Source: Candidatus Pantoea persica (GTDB lineage: Bacteria > Pseudomonadota > Gammaproteobacteria > Enterobacterales > Enterobacteriaceae). From it: a stretch of DNA of 64,000 bases. Positions 21,831-31,903 of this stretch are shown here, one piece after another. The notes beneath the pieces were generated by a model, which saw only the letters and a list, made by a program, of their open reading frames with translations, was not told the DNA's origin and searched no databases. The position numbers and the translations under genes were made by a program. Location of the stretch: contig NZ_SMDS01000016.1 of assembly GCF_013753875.1 (NCBI RefSeq), positions 62,001 to 126,000 on the forward strand. The letters run 5' to 3'. How positions within the stretch are numbered: position 1 is the first letter of the stretch; each line of letters starts with the position of its first letter.

Positions 21831-21842
21831 ACAGATAAGGTA

Positions 21843-22559
21843 TTACGCGTTCCGCTGCAGCAGCATCGACTTGATATGGCCGATGGCGCGCGTCGGGTTA
21901 AGCCCTTTCGGACATACGCTCACACAGTTCATGATACTGTGACAGCGGAAAACGCTGAAAGCGTCGCTCAGGTTGTCCAGACGCGCTTCGGTTTCGGTGT
22001 CGCGGCTGTCGATCAGGAAGCGATACGCGGCCAGCAGGCCGGCCGGACCTACGAACTTGTCCGGGTTCCACCAGAAAGACGGACAGGCGGTGGAGCAGCA
22101 GGCGCAGAGGATGCACTCGTAGAGTCCGTCCAGATGCTCACGCTCGGCAGGCGTCTGCAGGTGCTCGCGTGCCGGCGGATTCTCCCCGTTATTCAACAGG
22201 TAAGGCTTAATCCTCTCATACTGCGCATAGAATTGCCGCATATCCACGACCAGGTCGCGGATCACCGGCAGGCCTGGCAGCGGACGGATCACGATCTTCT
22301 TCGTGCCGTTGCCCAGCGCGGAGACCGGCGTGATGCACGCCAGACCGTTCTGCCTGTTCATATTGAGGCCGTCGGAGCCGCACACGCCTTCGCGGCAGGA
22401 GCGACGGAACGCCAGCGTCGGATCTTTCTCTTTCAGGTGGATGAGCGCATCCAGCAACATCATGTCGCACCCGTCCTCCGATTCCAGCGTGTAATCCTGC
22501 ATGCGCGGCGCGGCGTCCACCTCAGGATTGTAGCGATAAATAGAAAACTCGAGTCTCAT
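21843..22559 (-). CDS. sdhB: Succinate dehydrogenase iron-sulfur subunit
   Basis: Carries the three Fe-S clusters that pass electrons from SdhA FAD to quinone. 238 residues, same as E. coli. Cysteine sets: SCREGVCGSDGLNMN with a later Cys ([2Fe-2S]), CILCACCSTACP ([4Fe-4S]) and CHSIMNCVSVCPKGLNP ([3Fe-4S]/[4Fe-4S]). One Gly of the first motif region is Arg (NMNRQNGLAC), a change at a site usually Gly that could be checked. Fifteen bp after sdhA. Confidence 0.96.
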   Translation of the reverse strand: MRLEFSIYRYNPEVDAAPRMQDYTLESEDGCDMMLLDALIHLKEKDPTLAFRRSCREGVCGSDGLNMNRQNGLACITPVSALGNGTKKIVIRPLPGLPVIRDLVVDMRQFYAQYERIKPYLLNNGENPPAREHLQTPAEREHLDGLYECILCACCSTACPSFWWNPDKFVGPAGLLAAYRFLIDSRDTETEARLDNLSDAFSVFRCHSIMNCVSVCPKGLNPTRAIGHIKSMLLQRNA

Positions 22560-22574
22560 GATCGTCTCCTGAAA

Positions 22575-24341
22575 TTAGTAGGTACGCACTTTCGGCGGGA
22601 AGGCCGCGCGCAGTTTCGGCTGCATGTTCACCTCGCGGCGCGTCATGCGCTCGGTTTCAGGGACGTAGAGACTGTGGCACAACCAGTTTTCATCATCGCG
22701 ATCCGGATAGTCGAAGCGACTGTGCGCGCCGCGGCTTTCGGTGCGGAAGTTAGCCGCGACCGCCGTGGCGTAAGCGGTTTCCATCAGGTTATCCAGCTCC
22801 AGGCACTCAATACGCTGGGTATTGAAATCCGGCGAACGGTCAGCGAGACGGGCTGACTTCAGACGCTCGCGAATCTGTTTCAGCTCTTCCAGACCTTGCT
22901 TCATTCCATCGCCTTCACGGAATACCGAGAAGTTGTTCTGCATGCAGCGCTGCAGCGCTTTGCGGATTTCTACCGGGTCTTCGCCGGTGGTGTTGTTTTC
23001 CCAGCGGTTGAAACGCGCGATGGCGGCGTCGATCTCTTCCAGGGTGGCATCGCGCAGCGGCCCCTGCTGTTCGATGCACTCCATCAGGTGTACGCCGGCC
23101 GCACGGCCGAACACCACCAGGTCCAGCAGCGAGTTGCCGCCGAGGCGGTTGGCGCCGTGCACCGACACGCAGGCGATTTCGCCGACGGCGAACAGCCCTG
23201 GGATCACCTCATCTTCGCCCTGCGCGTTGATGCGCAGCGCCTGGCCGGTGACACGGGTCGGAATGCCGCCCATCATATAGTGGCAGGTCGGGATAACCGG
23301 AATCGGCTCTTTCATCGGATCGGCGTGGGCGAAGGTGCGCGACAGTTCAAGGATGCCCGGCAGGCGAGACTCCAGCACTTCTACGCCCAGATGGTCGAGC
23401 TTGAGTTTGATGTGCGGGCCCCACGGGCCGTCGCAGCCGCGGCCTTCGCGGATTTCGATCATCATCGAGCGCGCCACTACGTCGCGTCCCGCCAGGTCTC
23501 TGGCGTTCGGCGCGTAACGCTCCATAAAGCGCTCGCCGTGCTTGTTCAGCAGGTAGCCGCCTTCGCCGCGGCAGCCTTCGGTCACAAGCACGCCCGCGCC
23601 GGCGATGCCGGTCGGGTGAAACTGCCACATCTCCATGTCCTGCAATGGCACGCCCGCGCGCAGCGCCATGCCGACACCGTCGCCGGTATTGATGTGCGCA
23701 TTGGTGGTCGACTGGTAGATGCGGCCCGCGCCGCCGGTGGCGAGAATGGTGGCTTTCGCTTTGAAGTAGACGGTTTCGCCGGTTTCAATAGAGATGGCAG
23801 TGCAGCCGACGATAGCGCCATCCTGGTTTTTCACTAGGTCGAGCGCGTACCACTCAGAGAAAATCGTGGTTTTGTTCTTCAGGTTCTGCTGATAGAGCGT
23901 ATGCAGCAGTGCGTGGCCGGTACGGTCCGCCGCCGCCGCGGTGCGCGCCGCCTGCTCGCCGCCGAAGTTTTTCGACTGGCCGCCGAACGGACGCTGATAG
24001 ACGCGGCCATCTTCCAGACGGGAGAACGGCAGGCCCATATGCTCCAGCTCCAGAATCGCTTCCGGGCCGGTTTTACACATATATTCGATCGCGTCCTGGT
24101 CACCGATATAGTCGGAGCCTTTGACGGTGTCGTACATGTGCCATTCCCAGTTGTCTTCATGTGTGTTGCCGAGCGCGACGGTAATGCCGCCCTGCGCAGA
24201 CACAGTGTGGGAACGGGTCGGGAAAACTTTTGATAACAGGGCGCAGGTCTGGCCCGACTGGGAGATTTGCAGTGCGGCGCGCATACCTGCGCCGCCTGCG
24301 CCGATCACCACGGCATCAAATTCTCTGACTGGCAAATTCAT
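22575..24341 (-). CDS. sdhA: Succinate dehydrogenase flavoprotein subunit
   Basis: Oxidises succinate to fumarate with covalent FAD; peripheral on the inner membrane. 588 residues. FAD-binding fold [15 protein letters not shown]; covalent-FAD His in [12 protein letters not shown]; substrate-site region with [20 protein letters not shown]. Its ATG follows the sdhD stop directly. Intact. Confidence 0.97.
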   Translation of the reverse strand: MNLPVREFDAVVIGAGGAGMRAALQISQSGQTCALLSKVFPTRSHTVSAQGGITVALGNTHEDNWEWHMYDTVKGSDYIGDQDAIEYMCKTGPEAILELEHMGLPFSRLEDGRVYQRPFGGQSKNFGGEQAARTAAAADRTGHALLHTLYQQNLKNKTTIFSEWYALDLVKNQDGAIVGCTAISIETGETVYFKAKATILATGGAGRIYQSTTNAHINTGDGVGMALRAGVPLQDMEMWQFHPTGIAGAGVLVTEGCRGEGGYLLNKHGERFMERYAPNARDLAGRDVVARSMMIEIREGRGCDGPWGPHIKLKLDHLGVEVLESRLPGILELSRTFAHADPMKEPIPVIPTCHYMMGGIPTRVTGQALRINAQGEDEVIPGLFAVGEIACVSVHGANRLGGNSLLDLVVFGRAAGVHLMECIEQQGPLRDATLEEIDAAIARFNRWENNTTGEDPVEIRKALQRCMQNNFSVFREGDGMKQGLEELKQIRERLKSARLADRSPDFNTQRIECLELDNLMETAYATAVAANFRTESRGAHSRFDYPDRDDENWLCHSLYVPETERMTRREVNMQPKLRAAFPPKVRTY

Positions 24342-24689
24342 TTACACACCCCACACAACTACAGTTCCATAAATTGCATACGTTAACAGCGCGACCACGA
24401 TCGCCATCTGCAACAGCAGACGAACCGCCAGATGTTTGACGTAGTCGGTCAGTACCTGCCACATGCCGATCCAGCCATGCACCAGAATCGAGAACAGCGT
24501 CAGCAGCGTAAACACTTTGGTGAACGCCGAGGCGAAGAAGGCGCGCCAGACGTCATAGGTCAGGGTGTCAGTCAGCACGAGAAAGCCGACCAGGTAGAGG
24601 ATGTAGAGCGTGATGAGGATTGCCGAAGCGCGTAGCAGCAGCCAGTCCTGAATGCCGCTACGGCCCAACGCAGATGCATTGCTTACCAT
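24342..24689 (-). CDS. sdhD: Succinate dehydrogenase membrane anchor SdhD
   Basis: Membrane anchor that with SdhC binds haem b and ubiquinone. 115 residues with three membrane helices ([54 protein letters not shown]); the conserved [13 protein letters not shown] is present. Overlaps the end of sdhC by 7 bp. Intact. Confidence 0.96.
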   Translation of the reverse strand: MVSNASALGRSGIQDWLLLRASAILITLYILYLVGFLVLTDTLTYDVWRAFFASAFTKVFTLLTLFSILVHGWIGMWQVLTDYVKHLAVRLLLQMAIVVALLTYAIYGTVVVWGV

Positions 24690-25060
24690 ACGAGAACTCC
24701 AGCCAAGATTGAAAGCACGATAGTAATGCCAAAGGTGACCCAGGCAGAGCGGCGGCCGATGGCCAGCGTTTCAGCGAGGTAACCAAAATCCATCAACATA
24801 TGACGAATCCCGCCCACCGTATGGAATATCAGCGCGGTGAGAATGCCCCACACGATAAACTTCACAAAGAAGCTGTCCATAATGGCGGCGGCGTGCTGGA
24901 AACCTTCCGGGGAAGAGAGAGAAATGCCCAACAACCAGAGCAGAATGCCAAGAACCACAAAAGTAATGACGCCGGAGATGCGGTGGAGAATGGACGATAT
25001 TGCAGTAACGGGAAACCGGATCGTCGAGAGATCCAAGTAGACAGGTCTTTGTTTTTTCAC
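24683..25060 (-). CDS. sdhC: Succinate dehydrogenase cytochrome b556 subunit (GTG start)
   Basis: Membrane subunit holding the haem axial His ([13 protein letters not shown]) and quinone-site Ser/Arg (SILHRISGV). Three helices. The start must be GTG at 25060 ([11 protein letters not shown]), because an in-frame TAA lies two codons upstream; the four-residue ATG-started extension known in E. coli is therefore absent. 125 residues. First gene of sdhCDAB-sucABCD and divergent from gltA. Confidence 0.93.
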   Translation of the reverse strand: MKKQRPVYLDLSTIRFPVTAISSILHRISGVITFVVLGILLWLLGISLSSPEGFQHAAAIMDSFFVKFIVWGILTALIFHTVGGIRHMLMDFGYLAETLAIGRRSAWVTFGITIVLSILAGVLVW

Positions 25061-25693
25061 GGTTTATGACCACACAGCTCTTTTTTATTTTGCTTCCTCC
25101 GGTCCCTGAGGCGGAGTCGAATCACAGGTGTGTTCTAGACTTTAACCGTCACCAATCAGCAACATCCAGTGTTAATTGACGCGGTAGAAACGCTGGGTGG
25201 CTCCTAGTGTCAGGGGGTTTCGTTTCCGGAGACCTAGCGGTAGTATAAGACGATCACATTCTTATTACAATTCCCCTACAATGCGTTAAACAGTGATCAC
25301 ACTCACGAATTTCACATTTAATACAAATTTAATTATCTGATTTGACAATAGTTCAACAATTCAGTTACAAACTAAGGCATCAACCCCCTGTGATGCATAA
25401 AAGTTATGGGGATAAACTTTCCCCTAAGCACAAGTTATTTAACATTCTGAGTGTGAGCACCCTAAGGCATCAGGTTGTTGATTACCAGGAAGTTATGCCA
25501 GACCGGATCTTTAACAACCGCGATATAGAGATTTTCATGACGGCCTCGTTCCCCCCGGAACGAGCCTCTCACTCTGTGCCCTGCCCCCGATTTGTTAACG
25601 CAGAGTGTTATTATGAAGTTAATGGCGACCGCAACATGACCGCGTTTCAGGTGTCTAAGATCCTTAACTTACAAAGGCGCTACGGAGACGAAA
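25061..25693. promoter_or_regulatory. Divergent control region between sdhC and gltA
   Basis: About 630 bp, clearly more AT-rich than the flanking genes from 25240 to 25480, with several possible -10 hexamers (TACAAT near 25277). In relatives this region holds the gltA and sdh promoters and sites for CRP and ArcA. I could not confirm individual sites. A 120-codon open frame at 25342-25704 lacks any family resemblance and is probably chance. Confidence 0.55.
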
Positions 25694-26980
25694 ATGACAG
25701 ATAAAAAAGTGATGCTAACCCTACAACAAGATGACACACCTGTTGAGCTGGATGTGCTGAAGGGCACGCTGGGCCAGGATGTGGTTGACGTGCGCGCGCT
25801 GGGTTCTAAAGGCCTGTTCACCTTCGATCCGGGCTTCACTTCTACCGCATCCTGCGAATCCCAGATTACCTTTATCGACGGCGATGAAGGCATCCTGCTG
25901 CACCGCGGTTTCCCTATTGATCAGTTAGCGACGCACTCCAACTATCTGGAAGTGTGCTACATTCTGCTGAACGGCGAAGCGCCGACGCAGCAGCAGTATG
26001 AAGAATTCCGTGAAACTGTTACGCGCCACACCATGATCCACGAGCAGATTACCCGTCTGTTCCACGGCTTCCGTCGCGACTCTCACCCGATGGCGGTAAT
26101 GTGCGGCGTGACCGGTGCGCTGGCGGCGTTTTACCATGACTCGCTGGACGTCAATAACGAGCGCCACCGCGAAATCGCCGCGTTCCGTCTGCTGTCGAAA
26201 ATGCCGACCATGGCGGCGATGTGCTACAAGTACTCTATTGGCCAGCCGTTTGTTTATCCGCGTAACGACCTCTCCTACGCCGGCAATTTCCTGTATATGA
26301 TGTTCGCCACGCCGTGTGAAGAATATGTGGTGAATCCGGTGCTGGAGCGCGCCATGGACCGCATCCTGATCCTGCACGCCGATCACGAACAGAACGCCTC
26401 GACGTCCACCGTGCGTACCGCTGGTTCCTCTGGCGCCAACCCATTCGCCTGTATCGCCGCGGGCATTGCCTCGCTGTGGGGACCGGCGCACGGCGGCGCG
26501 AACGAAGCGACCCTGCGTATGCTAGAAGAGATCAGCACCGTTGAGCATATTCCGGAATTTGTGCGTCGCGCGAAAGACAAGAATGACTCTTTCCGCCTAA
26601 TGGGCTTCGGCCATCGCGTCTACAAAAACTACGATCCGCGCGCCACCGTGATGCGCGAAACCTGCCATGAAGTGCTGAACGAGCTGGGCATGAAGGATGA
26701 CCTGCTGGAAGTGGCGATGGAGCTGGAGCATATCGCGCTGAACGACCCCTACTTTATCGAGCGCAAACTCTATCCGAACGTCGATTTCTACTCTGGCATT
26801 ATTCTGAAAGCGATGGGCATTCCGTCCTCGATGTTCACTGTGATTTTCGCCATGGCGCGTACTGTTGGCTGGATCGCGCACTGGAAAGAGATGCACGACG
26901 AAGGGATGAAAATTGCGCGTCCGCGTCAGCTGTATACCGGTTATACCGAACGCGCGTTTACCTCTGCGCTGAAGAAATAA
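25694..26980 (+). CDS. gltA: Citrate synthase (type II, hexameric)
   Basis: Condenses oxaloacetate and acetyl-CoA to citrate, entry step of the TCA cycle. 428 residues. N-terminal beta domain typical of the NADH-inhibited Gram-negative enzyme, then the active-site region [15 protein letters not shown] (His) and the C-terminal Asp region [16 protein letters not shown]. Good GGAGACGAAA site ahead of ATG. Divergent from sdhC. Intact, and with suc and sdh shows selection for a working oxidative TCA cycle. Confidence 0.97.
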   Translation: MTDKKVMLTLQQDDTPVELDVLKGTLGQDVVDVRALGSKGLFTFDPGFTSTASCESQITFIDGDEGILLHRGFPIDQLATHSNYLEVCYILLNGEAPTQQQYEEFRETVTRHTMIHEQITRLFHGFRRDSHPMAVMCGVTGALAAFYHDSLDVNNERHREIAAFRLLSKMPTMAAMCYKYSIGQPFVYPRNDLSYAGNFLYMMFATPCEEYVVNPVLERAMDRILILHADHEQNASTSTVRTAGSSGANPFACIAAGIASLWGPAHGGANEATLRMLEEISTVEHIPEFVRRAKDKNDSFRLMGFGHRVYKNYDPRATVMRETCHEVLNELGMKDDLLEVAMELEHIALNDPYFIERKLYPNVDFYSGIILKAMGIPSSMFTVIFAMARTVGWIAHWKEMHDEGMKIARPRQLYTGYTERAFTSALKK

Positions 26981-26999
26981 CGCAGGGTAAAGTCGATAA

Positions 27000-27034
27000 A
27001 AAAGCGGAGAGAAATCTCCGCTTTTTGTTTTTTT
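27000..27034 (+). terminator. Rho-independent terminator of gltA
   Basis: AAAGCGGAGA/TCTCCGCTTT stem with a GAAA loop, followed by TTTTTGTTTTTTT. Twenty bp past the gltA stop. Confidence 0.93.
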
Positions 27035-27051
27035 GTAGATAACGAGATTTG

Positions 27052-27132
27052 ATTGCCTGTAGGTTCAGTGCTGGTTGCGGGTAACCGGATCTTAATTGCC
27101 TGCAGGTTCAGTGCCGGTCGCGGGTAACCGGA
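27052..27132. repeat. Tandem pair of 38-bp imperfect repeats
   Basis: 27052-27089 and 27095-27132 match at 35 of 38 positions (ATTGCCTGTAGGTTCAGTGC versus ATTGCCTGCAGGTTCAGTGC at their starts, both ending GGGTAACCGGA). Period 43 bp. Noncoding, between the gltA terminator and the dispersed repeat. Confidence 0.85.
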
Positions 27133-27180
27133 CCTGATCGCAAAGTCGCTTTCGCATCCCTGCTCGCTTGGCGCGCGCAG

Positions 27181-27288
27181 ATACGCACCTCATCCCTGAG
27201 GTGCGCCCGTTACCGGGCCAACGCGCTGCGTTGTGCAAAAACGCTCCCGGCGTTTTTGTACCTAGCGCGCGACGCTTTGCTCTTCGGG
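27181..27288 (+). repeat. Dispersed palindromic intergenic repeat, copy 1
   Basis: About 108 bp with two hairpins: GCACCTCA-TCCC-TGAGGTGC and AAAAACGC-TCCCG-GCGTTTTT, ending GACGCTTTGCTCTTCGGG. A second copy in inverted orientation lies at 53481-53587 and matches over nearly the whole length. Lies between gltA and nei; no coding potential. Confidence 0.85.
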
Positions 27289-27352
27289 TCCGGCTACCCG
27301 CTCCTCAGGCTTTTGCGCCGTCTTTTATTAAAAAATCATGCGCTACTTTGTT

Positions 27353-28141
27353 TTAATGCTGGCAGCCGGGACACCAGTAAAACGGCCGCGACGACAGTGT
27401 TCCCTTCTGAATAATCTCCCCGCAGCGACGGCACTTCTTGCCCTGACGATGAAACACCTCGAAACGAAACGCAGCCTCATGGAGATACTTCTTCATGGTG
27501 CCACGCATGCGGTAAGAATGGCGCGGTATCGCCAGCAGTGCCTCGCTGAGCCGATCCAGCCGCGCATCGGTTAAATCCTGCGCACGATGCTGAGCCAGCA
27601 GGCCCGCCTGCCAGAGGATCTCCACGCGCAGGTAGTTGCCCAGTCCCGCTAGAAACGCCTGATCGAGCAGCAGCCCGCTGAACTGGCGTCGGCGAAAGCG
27701 CGGCGACAGCAGCCGCTCGCGCACCGTCGCTACGTCAAGCTGCGGATCGAGCACGTCGGGCCCGACGCGGTTCAGAAACGGATGCGTTGCCAGCGACTCG
27801 GCGTTAAGCAGCTCAATATCCGAGGCGCTGTAGAGCAGAATGGCGCGATCGGCGACTGCCAGCCGCACGCGCAGCTGCCGTTTGCTTTCCGGCACCGTGC
27901 CGCTCGCCACCACGCGCCAGACGCCGTACAGCTGATTGTGGCTGTAGAGCGTCAGGCCGTTGGAGAAGTGCGTCAGCAGCGCTTTGCCGCGCGTTTCGAT
28001 GGCGATCACCTGCTCGCCCAGCAGCGCCGGCTCGTAGGTTTTCAGTTCAGGAAAGGCAAACCAGACGTCTGTCAACGGTTTGCCGACAATGGCCTCTTCA
28101 AGCTGATCCGCCGCGCGGCGGATCTCCGGTCCTTCTGGCAT
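27353..28141 (-). CDS. nei: Endonuclease VIII
   Basis: Bifunctional glycosylase/AP lyase for oxidised pyrimidines. 262 residues. Catalytic Pro2-Glu3 ([15 protein letters not shown]), helix-two-turn-helix in the middle ([20 protein letters not shown]), C-terminal zinc finger with CRRCGEII and FYWCPGCQH. Intact, whereas the AlkA-type glycosylase and the photolyase nearby are broken. Upstream neighbour is the dead pcp gene. Confidence 0.95.
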   Translation of the reverse strand: MPEGPEIRRAADQLEEAIVGKPLTDVWFAFPELKTYEPALLGEQVIAIETRGKALLTHFSNGLTLYSHNQLYGVWRVVASGTVPESKRQLRVRLAVADRAILLYSASDIELLNAESLATHPFLNRVGPDVLDPQLDVATVRERLLSPRFRRRQFSGLLLDQAFLAGLGNYLRVEILWQAGLLAQHRAQDLTDARLDRLSEALLAIPRHSYRMRGTMKKYLHEAAFRFEVFHRQGKKCRRCGEIIQKGTLSSRPFYWCPGCQH

Positions 28142-28151
28142 GCCTGCCCTC

Positions 28152-28781
28152 TCAGTGCGTCGCGCCGCCCGCGACTTTCAAATCCGTTTCCGTCTCCAGC
28201 GAGACTCGAATGGCAATCTCCAGCGCCTGCATCACATGCGCCTGCGACATGCTGGGCGCACCGGGGGGCTGCGCCGCCTACGCCGGCAGGTAGGGAATAT
28301 GCACAAAGCCGCCGCGCACGCGGTTGCCTTGTGTATGTAGCCGGTGCAGCCGACCGTACATCACGCGGTTGAAGGTAAAGGTGTCTGCGGTTTGCGACAC
28401 CGAGGCGGGGCTCCCCGCCTCGCGCACCACCGCGACAATCGCCTTGATCGGCAGCGTGGAGAAATAGCCCGCCGGGCCGTCAGGCACGATCGGCTCATCC
28501 ACCGGCTGCTGGCTGGCGTTATCCGGGATACGCGCGTCATCAACGTTGATGCCGATACGCTCCTCGTTGATGTCGCTGCGCCCGCCTGCCCTACCGAGAG
28601 AATTAAATCGGGCTGCACCTCGTCCATTGCGGCATTGAGCACGCCCAGCACGTCGCTGAAGACTACCGGCAGCTGGCGCGCCGCCGATCGCGTTGCCGTC
28701 GAGCGCGCAAACCGCTTCCCACGAGGGATTAAGGGCTTCGCCGCCGAAAGGTTCGAACGCCTTAACCAGAACCGTTTTCAT
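28152..28781 (-). pseudogene. pcp: Pyrrolidone-carboxylate peptidase, broken
   Basis: Removes N-terminal pyroglutamate from peptides. N-terminus [21 protein letters not shown] is good; the frame is then lost near 28680 and regained near 28580 ([20 protein letters not shown]). The stretch that should hold the catalytic Cys (family SNTAGTFVCNHVMYG) reads [15 protein letters not shown], so the Cys is replaced. TAG at 28278-28280 interrupts the C-terminus (LPAQAAQ expected). It neighbours the DUF979/DUF969 membrane genes and pxpABC, all linked with pyroglutamate use. Confidence 0.88.
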
Positions 28782-28788
28782 ACCAACC

Positions 28789-29771
28789 TCACCGGAACAT
28801 CAGAAAATAGAGCAAAAATACGTTAACGATTAACAGTAGCACACCGGTTGGCACCTGCGCCTTGCTCACTGCGTTGCGGTCCGGCAGCTCCAGCAGCGCG
28901 GCGGGCACAATGTTGAAGTTGGTCGCCATCGGCGTCATTAGCGTGCCGCAGTAGCCGGAGAACATGCCGATCGCTGCCATCACCGCCGGATCGCCATGGT
29001 GCTGCAGTACCAGAATCGGGATGCCGACGCCCGCCGTAATAATCGGAAACGCGGCAAAGACGTTGCCCATCACCATGGTCAACAGCGCTATACCGATGGC
29101 GTAGACCGCGACGGTAACAAAGCGGTTATCGACAGCGAGGTAGTTCTCGGTAAGGTGCGAAATGGCGCTGGTGAACAGCAGGCCGAAGGGGGCGAGGATC
29201 TGCGGCAGTAATAAAGGCCCAGCCGATGGCGTCCAGCAGAAGGCGCGTCCTGCATCGACTGCACCGGCTTTTCGTGGGTGAGCTTCAGGGCGATCAACCA
29301 GCACAGCAGGCAACCGAGCGTCATAGAGAACAGCGTAACCAACGTCGCATGGTTACCTGCGCCAAACACCGCCTCCTGCAGGCCGGGAATATGGTTAAAG
29401 GCCAGCACGCCAATCACTGTCACCACCGGGATCGCCAGCGCGGGCAGAAGCAGTCGGTTGCCGAGACGGCGGGCGCTGGTCTGCTTCTCCTCGTCACTAC
29501 GCTGATGGTGGCGCCCCAGACGCACGCCGCCGAACCCGGCGATCAGCGCCATCGCCACCACCAGCACGCCGATAATGATATGCAGATAGCGTGCGCCCAG
29601 TTCCGGCGTGCCGGTAAGCGCCGTCATCAGCGACGTGGTCCAGTCGCCGACGAGGAAAATCAGGCCGTAGAGCGCCCAGAACAGGCCGGTGGTCAGCCGA
29701 CGCGGGTTATGGCTGTCGCGCCACGAGAGCACAGCCACCACCAGCCACATCAGATACTGTTGTTGAAACAT
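28789..29771 (-). pseudogene. DUF979 membrane protein, frameshifted
   Basis: Many-helix inner-membrane protein of unknown function that occurs beside a DUF969 protein and pcp/pxp genes; a permease role in pyroglutamate or peptide use is inferred from context only. Starts MFQQQYLMWLVVAVLSW at 29771 and ends [10 protein letters not shown]. The frame breaks near 29230 after KPVQSMQDA and resumes near 29190 (LFTSAISHLTENYLAVDNRF), so the central part is damaged. Confidence 0.75.
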
Positions 29772-30303
29772 CAGCGGCCTCCTTTCGCTTTCAGCGCGTC
29801 TTGATTTAGCGCCTGCAGCTCGTGATCCAGCCGCACCAGCCGCGCCGAGTAAATAAGAAAGGCGGCGACGGCGGTAGGAATACCCCCAGACCGCGATATG
29901 CAGCGGCTCGGTCTGAATATTGGCCGACTCCAGCATGAAATTATGCATAAAGATAATCGCGCCGAAGGCGACGAAAATATCCTCGCCGAGAAAAGAGCCC
30001 GACGTTATCGGCGCCAGCAGCGGGCGCACCATCTGCGGATGGCCGCCGAGACTGGTCAGCCCCAGCGCTACAGTAATCTCGCGCACAAAGAGGTAGACGA
30101 TCAGCAGACGGCCAGCGGCAGGTTGCGCGTGTTGAGAAAGCCAGCGCCGAGCTTTCCAGAATGTCGCCCAGCGGCATCAGCGCGGCGAAGCCGGTGACGA
30201 AGCCGGCGACAATCACCATCAGCACTGGGTTGAAGCGCAGCAGGAAGCCGATCACGATTGCCGCGATGCCCAGCAGCGGCCAAAGGTTTACTACGTTATC
30301 CAT
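29770..30303 (-). pseudogene. DUF969 membrane protein, frameshifted
   Basis: Partner of the DUF979 protein, with [20 protein letters not shown] at its start (30303) and GEDIFVAFGAIIFMHNFM in the middle. Frameshifts near 30130 and near 29882 split it into three frames; the C-terminal LQALNQDALKAKGGR overlaps the DUF979 ATG (TGATG). Function unknown; dead here. Confidence 0.75.
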
Positions 30304-30982
30304 GTTTACCCTTATGTTGAAAAGGCTCGGCGGCGAAGCGATCGCGCAGCCGCTGCGCGAACAGCAGGACGTGCGCCCTGTCGCCGTGCAGGCAGACGGT
30401 TTGCGCATTCACGGCGACCCACTCGCCGCTAACGCTTCTTACCCTGCACTCTTTCACCATGGTCAGCGTCTGCGCGATGGCGCTCTCCTCCTCGTCGATC
30501 ATCGCGCCCGACTGGCTGCGCGGTACCAGCGCGCCGCTGGCGAGGTAGCCGCGATCGGCAAACACCTCTTCACGCGTGCGCAGCCCGTGATGCGCCGCGG
30601 CGCGCACTGATTCGCTGCCCGCCAGCCTGACCAGAATCAGACTGGCGTCGACCGCCTCCACCGCGCGAGCGATGGCGTGCGCCAGCCGCTGACCTTCGCT
30701 CTCTGCCAGGCTTTTCAGCGCACCGATCTGATAGATCATCTGGGCGTAGACCGTTTCCGGCGGCAGCTGCATGGCAGTGCGGCCGAAATTTTCCCGATCC
30801 GGAAAGCTCGGGTGCGCGCCAATCGCCATGCCGAACCTTTTCGCCCAGCGCACCGACTGCAGCATGGTCTGCGCGTCGCCGGCGTGAAAGCCGCAGGCGA
30901 TATTGGTCGAGCTGACCAGCTGCAGCAGCGCGTGGTCGTTGCCCGCGCCTTCGCCAAGATCGACATTTAAATCAATTTTCAT
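30296..30982 (-). CDS. pxpA: 5-oxoprolinase subunit A (LamB/YcsF family), internally deleted
   Basis: With PxpB and PxpC it hydrolyses 5-oxoproline to glutamate using ATP. The frame is open from [16 protein letters not shown] to the stop, but it is about 15-20 residues short: between [10 protein letters not shown] and [13 protein letters not shown] the family block VKPHGMLYN is missing. The gap falls between two likely LAHA/LADA-encoding repeats. The loss of this conserved block and the death of pxpB and pxpC make activity unlikely, so it is better read as a pseudogene with an open frame. Overlaps the pxpC end. Confidence 0.75.
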   Translation of the reverse strand: MKIDLNVDLGEGAGNDHALLQLVSSTNIACGFHAGDAQTMLQSVRWAKRFGMAIGAHPSFPDRENFGRTAMQLPPETVYAQMIYQIGALKSLAESEGQRLAHAIARAVEAVDASLILVRLAGSESVRAAAHHGLRTREEVFADRGYLASGALVPRSQSGAMIDEEESAIAQTLTMVKECRVRSVSGEWVAVNAQTVCLHGDRAHVLLFAQRLRDRFAAEPFQHKGKHG

Positions 30983-31903
30983 CAGCAAGCCCCCAGGCCA
31001 TATGGTCCAGCGTGCACCGCTGGTGCATGCGCGCCTGCATGGCGGCCGGCAGCGAACACTGAATAAAGTGAATCGGTTCGCCCAGACGGATCTGCGCCAG
31101 CTGATAGAGATTGGCGTCGATCACGCAGGCGATGCGCGGATAGCCGCCGATGGTCTGCGCGTCGGCCATCAGCACGATGGGCTGACCGTTGGGCGGCACC
31201 TGCACCACTCCGGGCTCCAGCCCGTGCGACAGCAGCTCGCGCGCGGTGTCGCGCTGCAGCTCCGGCCCCTGCAGACAGTAGCCCATGCAGTTGCTCTGTG
31301 GGCTGAGCAGCCATGGCGTGTGCCAGAAGCCCATCTGCGCCTCGCGGCTGAACTCATGGTCTCCGGGCCGGGCAGCGCGCGGATGCGGTTGCCTCACAGC
31401 AGCTAGCGTACGCCCGCCTTGCCGTTAAACAGGCGCGTGGGCTTGCCTAGCGGCAAACGGTCGCCATCTTCCAGCTTGCGTCCATGCCGGCCGCCGAAGC
31501 CCGCTTTGAGATCGGTGCTGACGGAGCCGAGCAGCGGCGCGACGTCGAAGCCGCCGTGGATTTCTAGATAGCTGCGCATGCCGTGCAGCGGCATGGAGAG
31601 CGTCAGCACCTGGCCTTTTTTCACCGGCAGCCGCCAGCCGGTCCAGACCGGCTTGTCGTCCAGCTCGGTGCTACAGGCCGCGCCGATCAGTGCGAACCAG
31701 CTGTCGCGCATAAATTCCGCCTTGAACTGCCCCAGCACAATCTCCAGCACCGCGCTATCGGGATCGTTGTCCACCAGCAAATTCGCGGTGCGCATCGCCG
31801 GCAGATCGAGCACGCCGCCAACGCTGATGCCGGACTGACGACAGCCGGTGCGGCCGCTGTCCTAGAGCGTAGTGGCCAGTCCTGCGCGCAGGATCCTCAA
31901 CAT
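30972..31903 (-). pseudogene. pxpC: 5-oxoprolinase subunit C, nonsense and frameshift
   Basis: Carboxyltransferase-like subunit of 5-oxoprolinase (old name ybgK). Start at 31903 ([13 protein letters not shown]) is followed at codon 14 by TAG (31862-31864; Gln expected before DSGRTG). A second TAG at 31403-31405 and a TGA at 31394-31396 lie in the middle, both at probable Trp codons, and a frameshift near 31345 precedes the otherwise good C-terminal part (MGFWHTPWLLSPQSNCMGY). Confidence 0.9.

Noticed and set aside
25342..25704. 120-codon open frame upstream of and overlapping gltA
   Set aside because: No family resemblance, lies in the AT-rich promoter region and overlaps the gltA start; taken as a chance frame.
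27160..27350. CRISPR array near the repeats downstream of gltA
   Set aside because: Only two tandem copies of 38 bp with a 5-bp gap, no spacers and no cas genes in the window.
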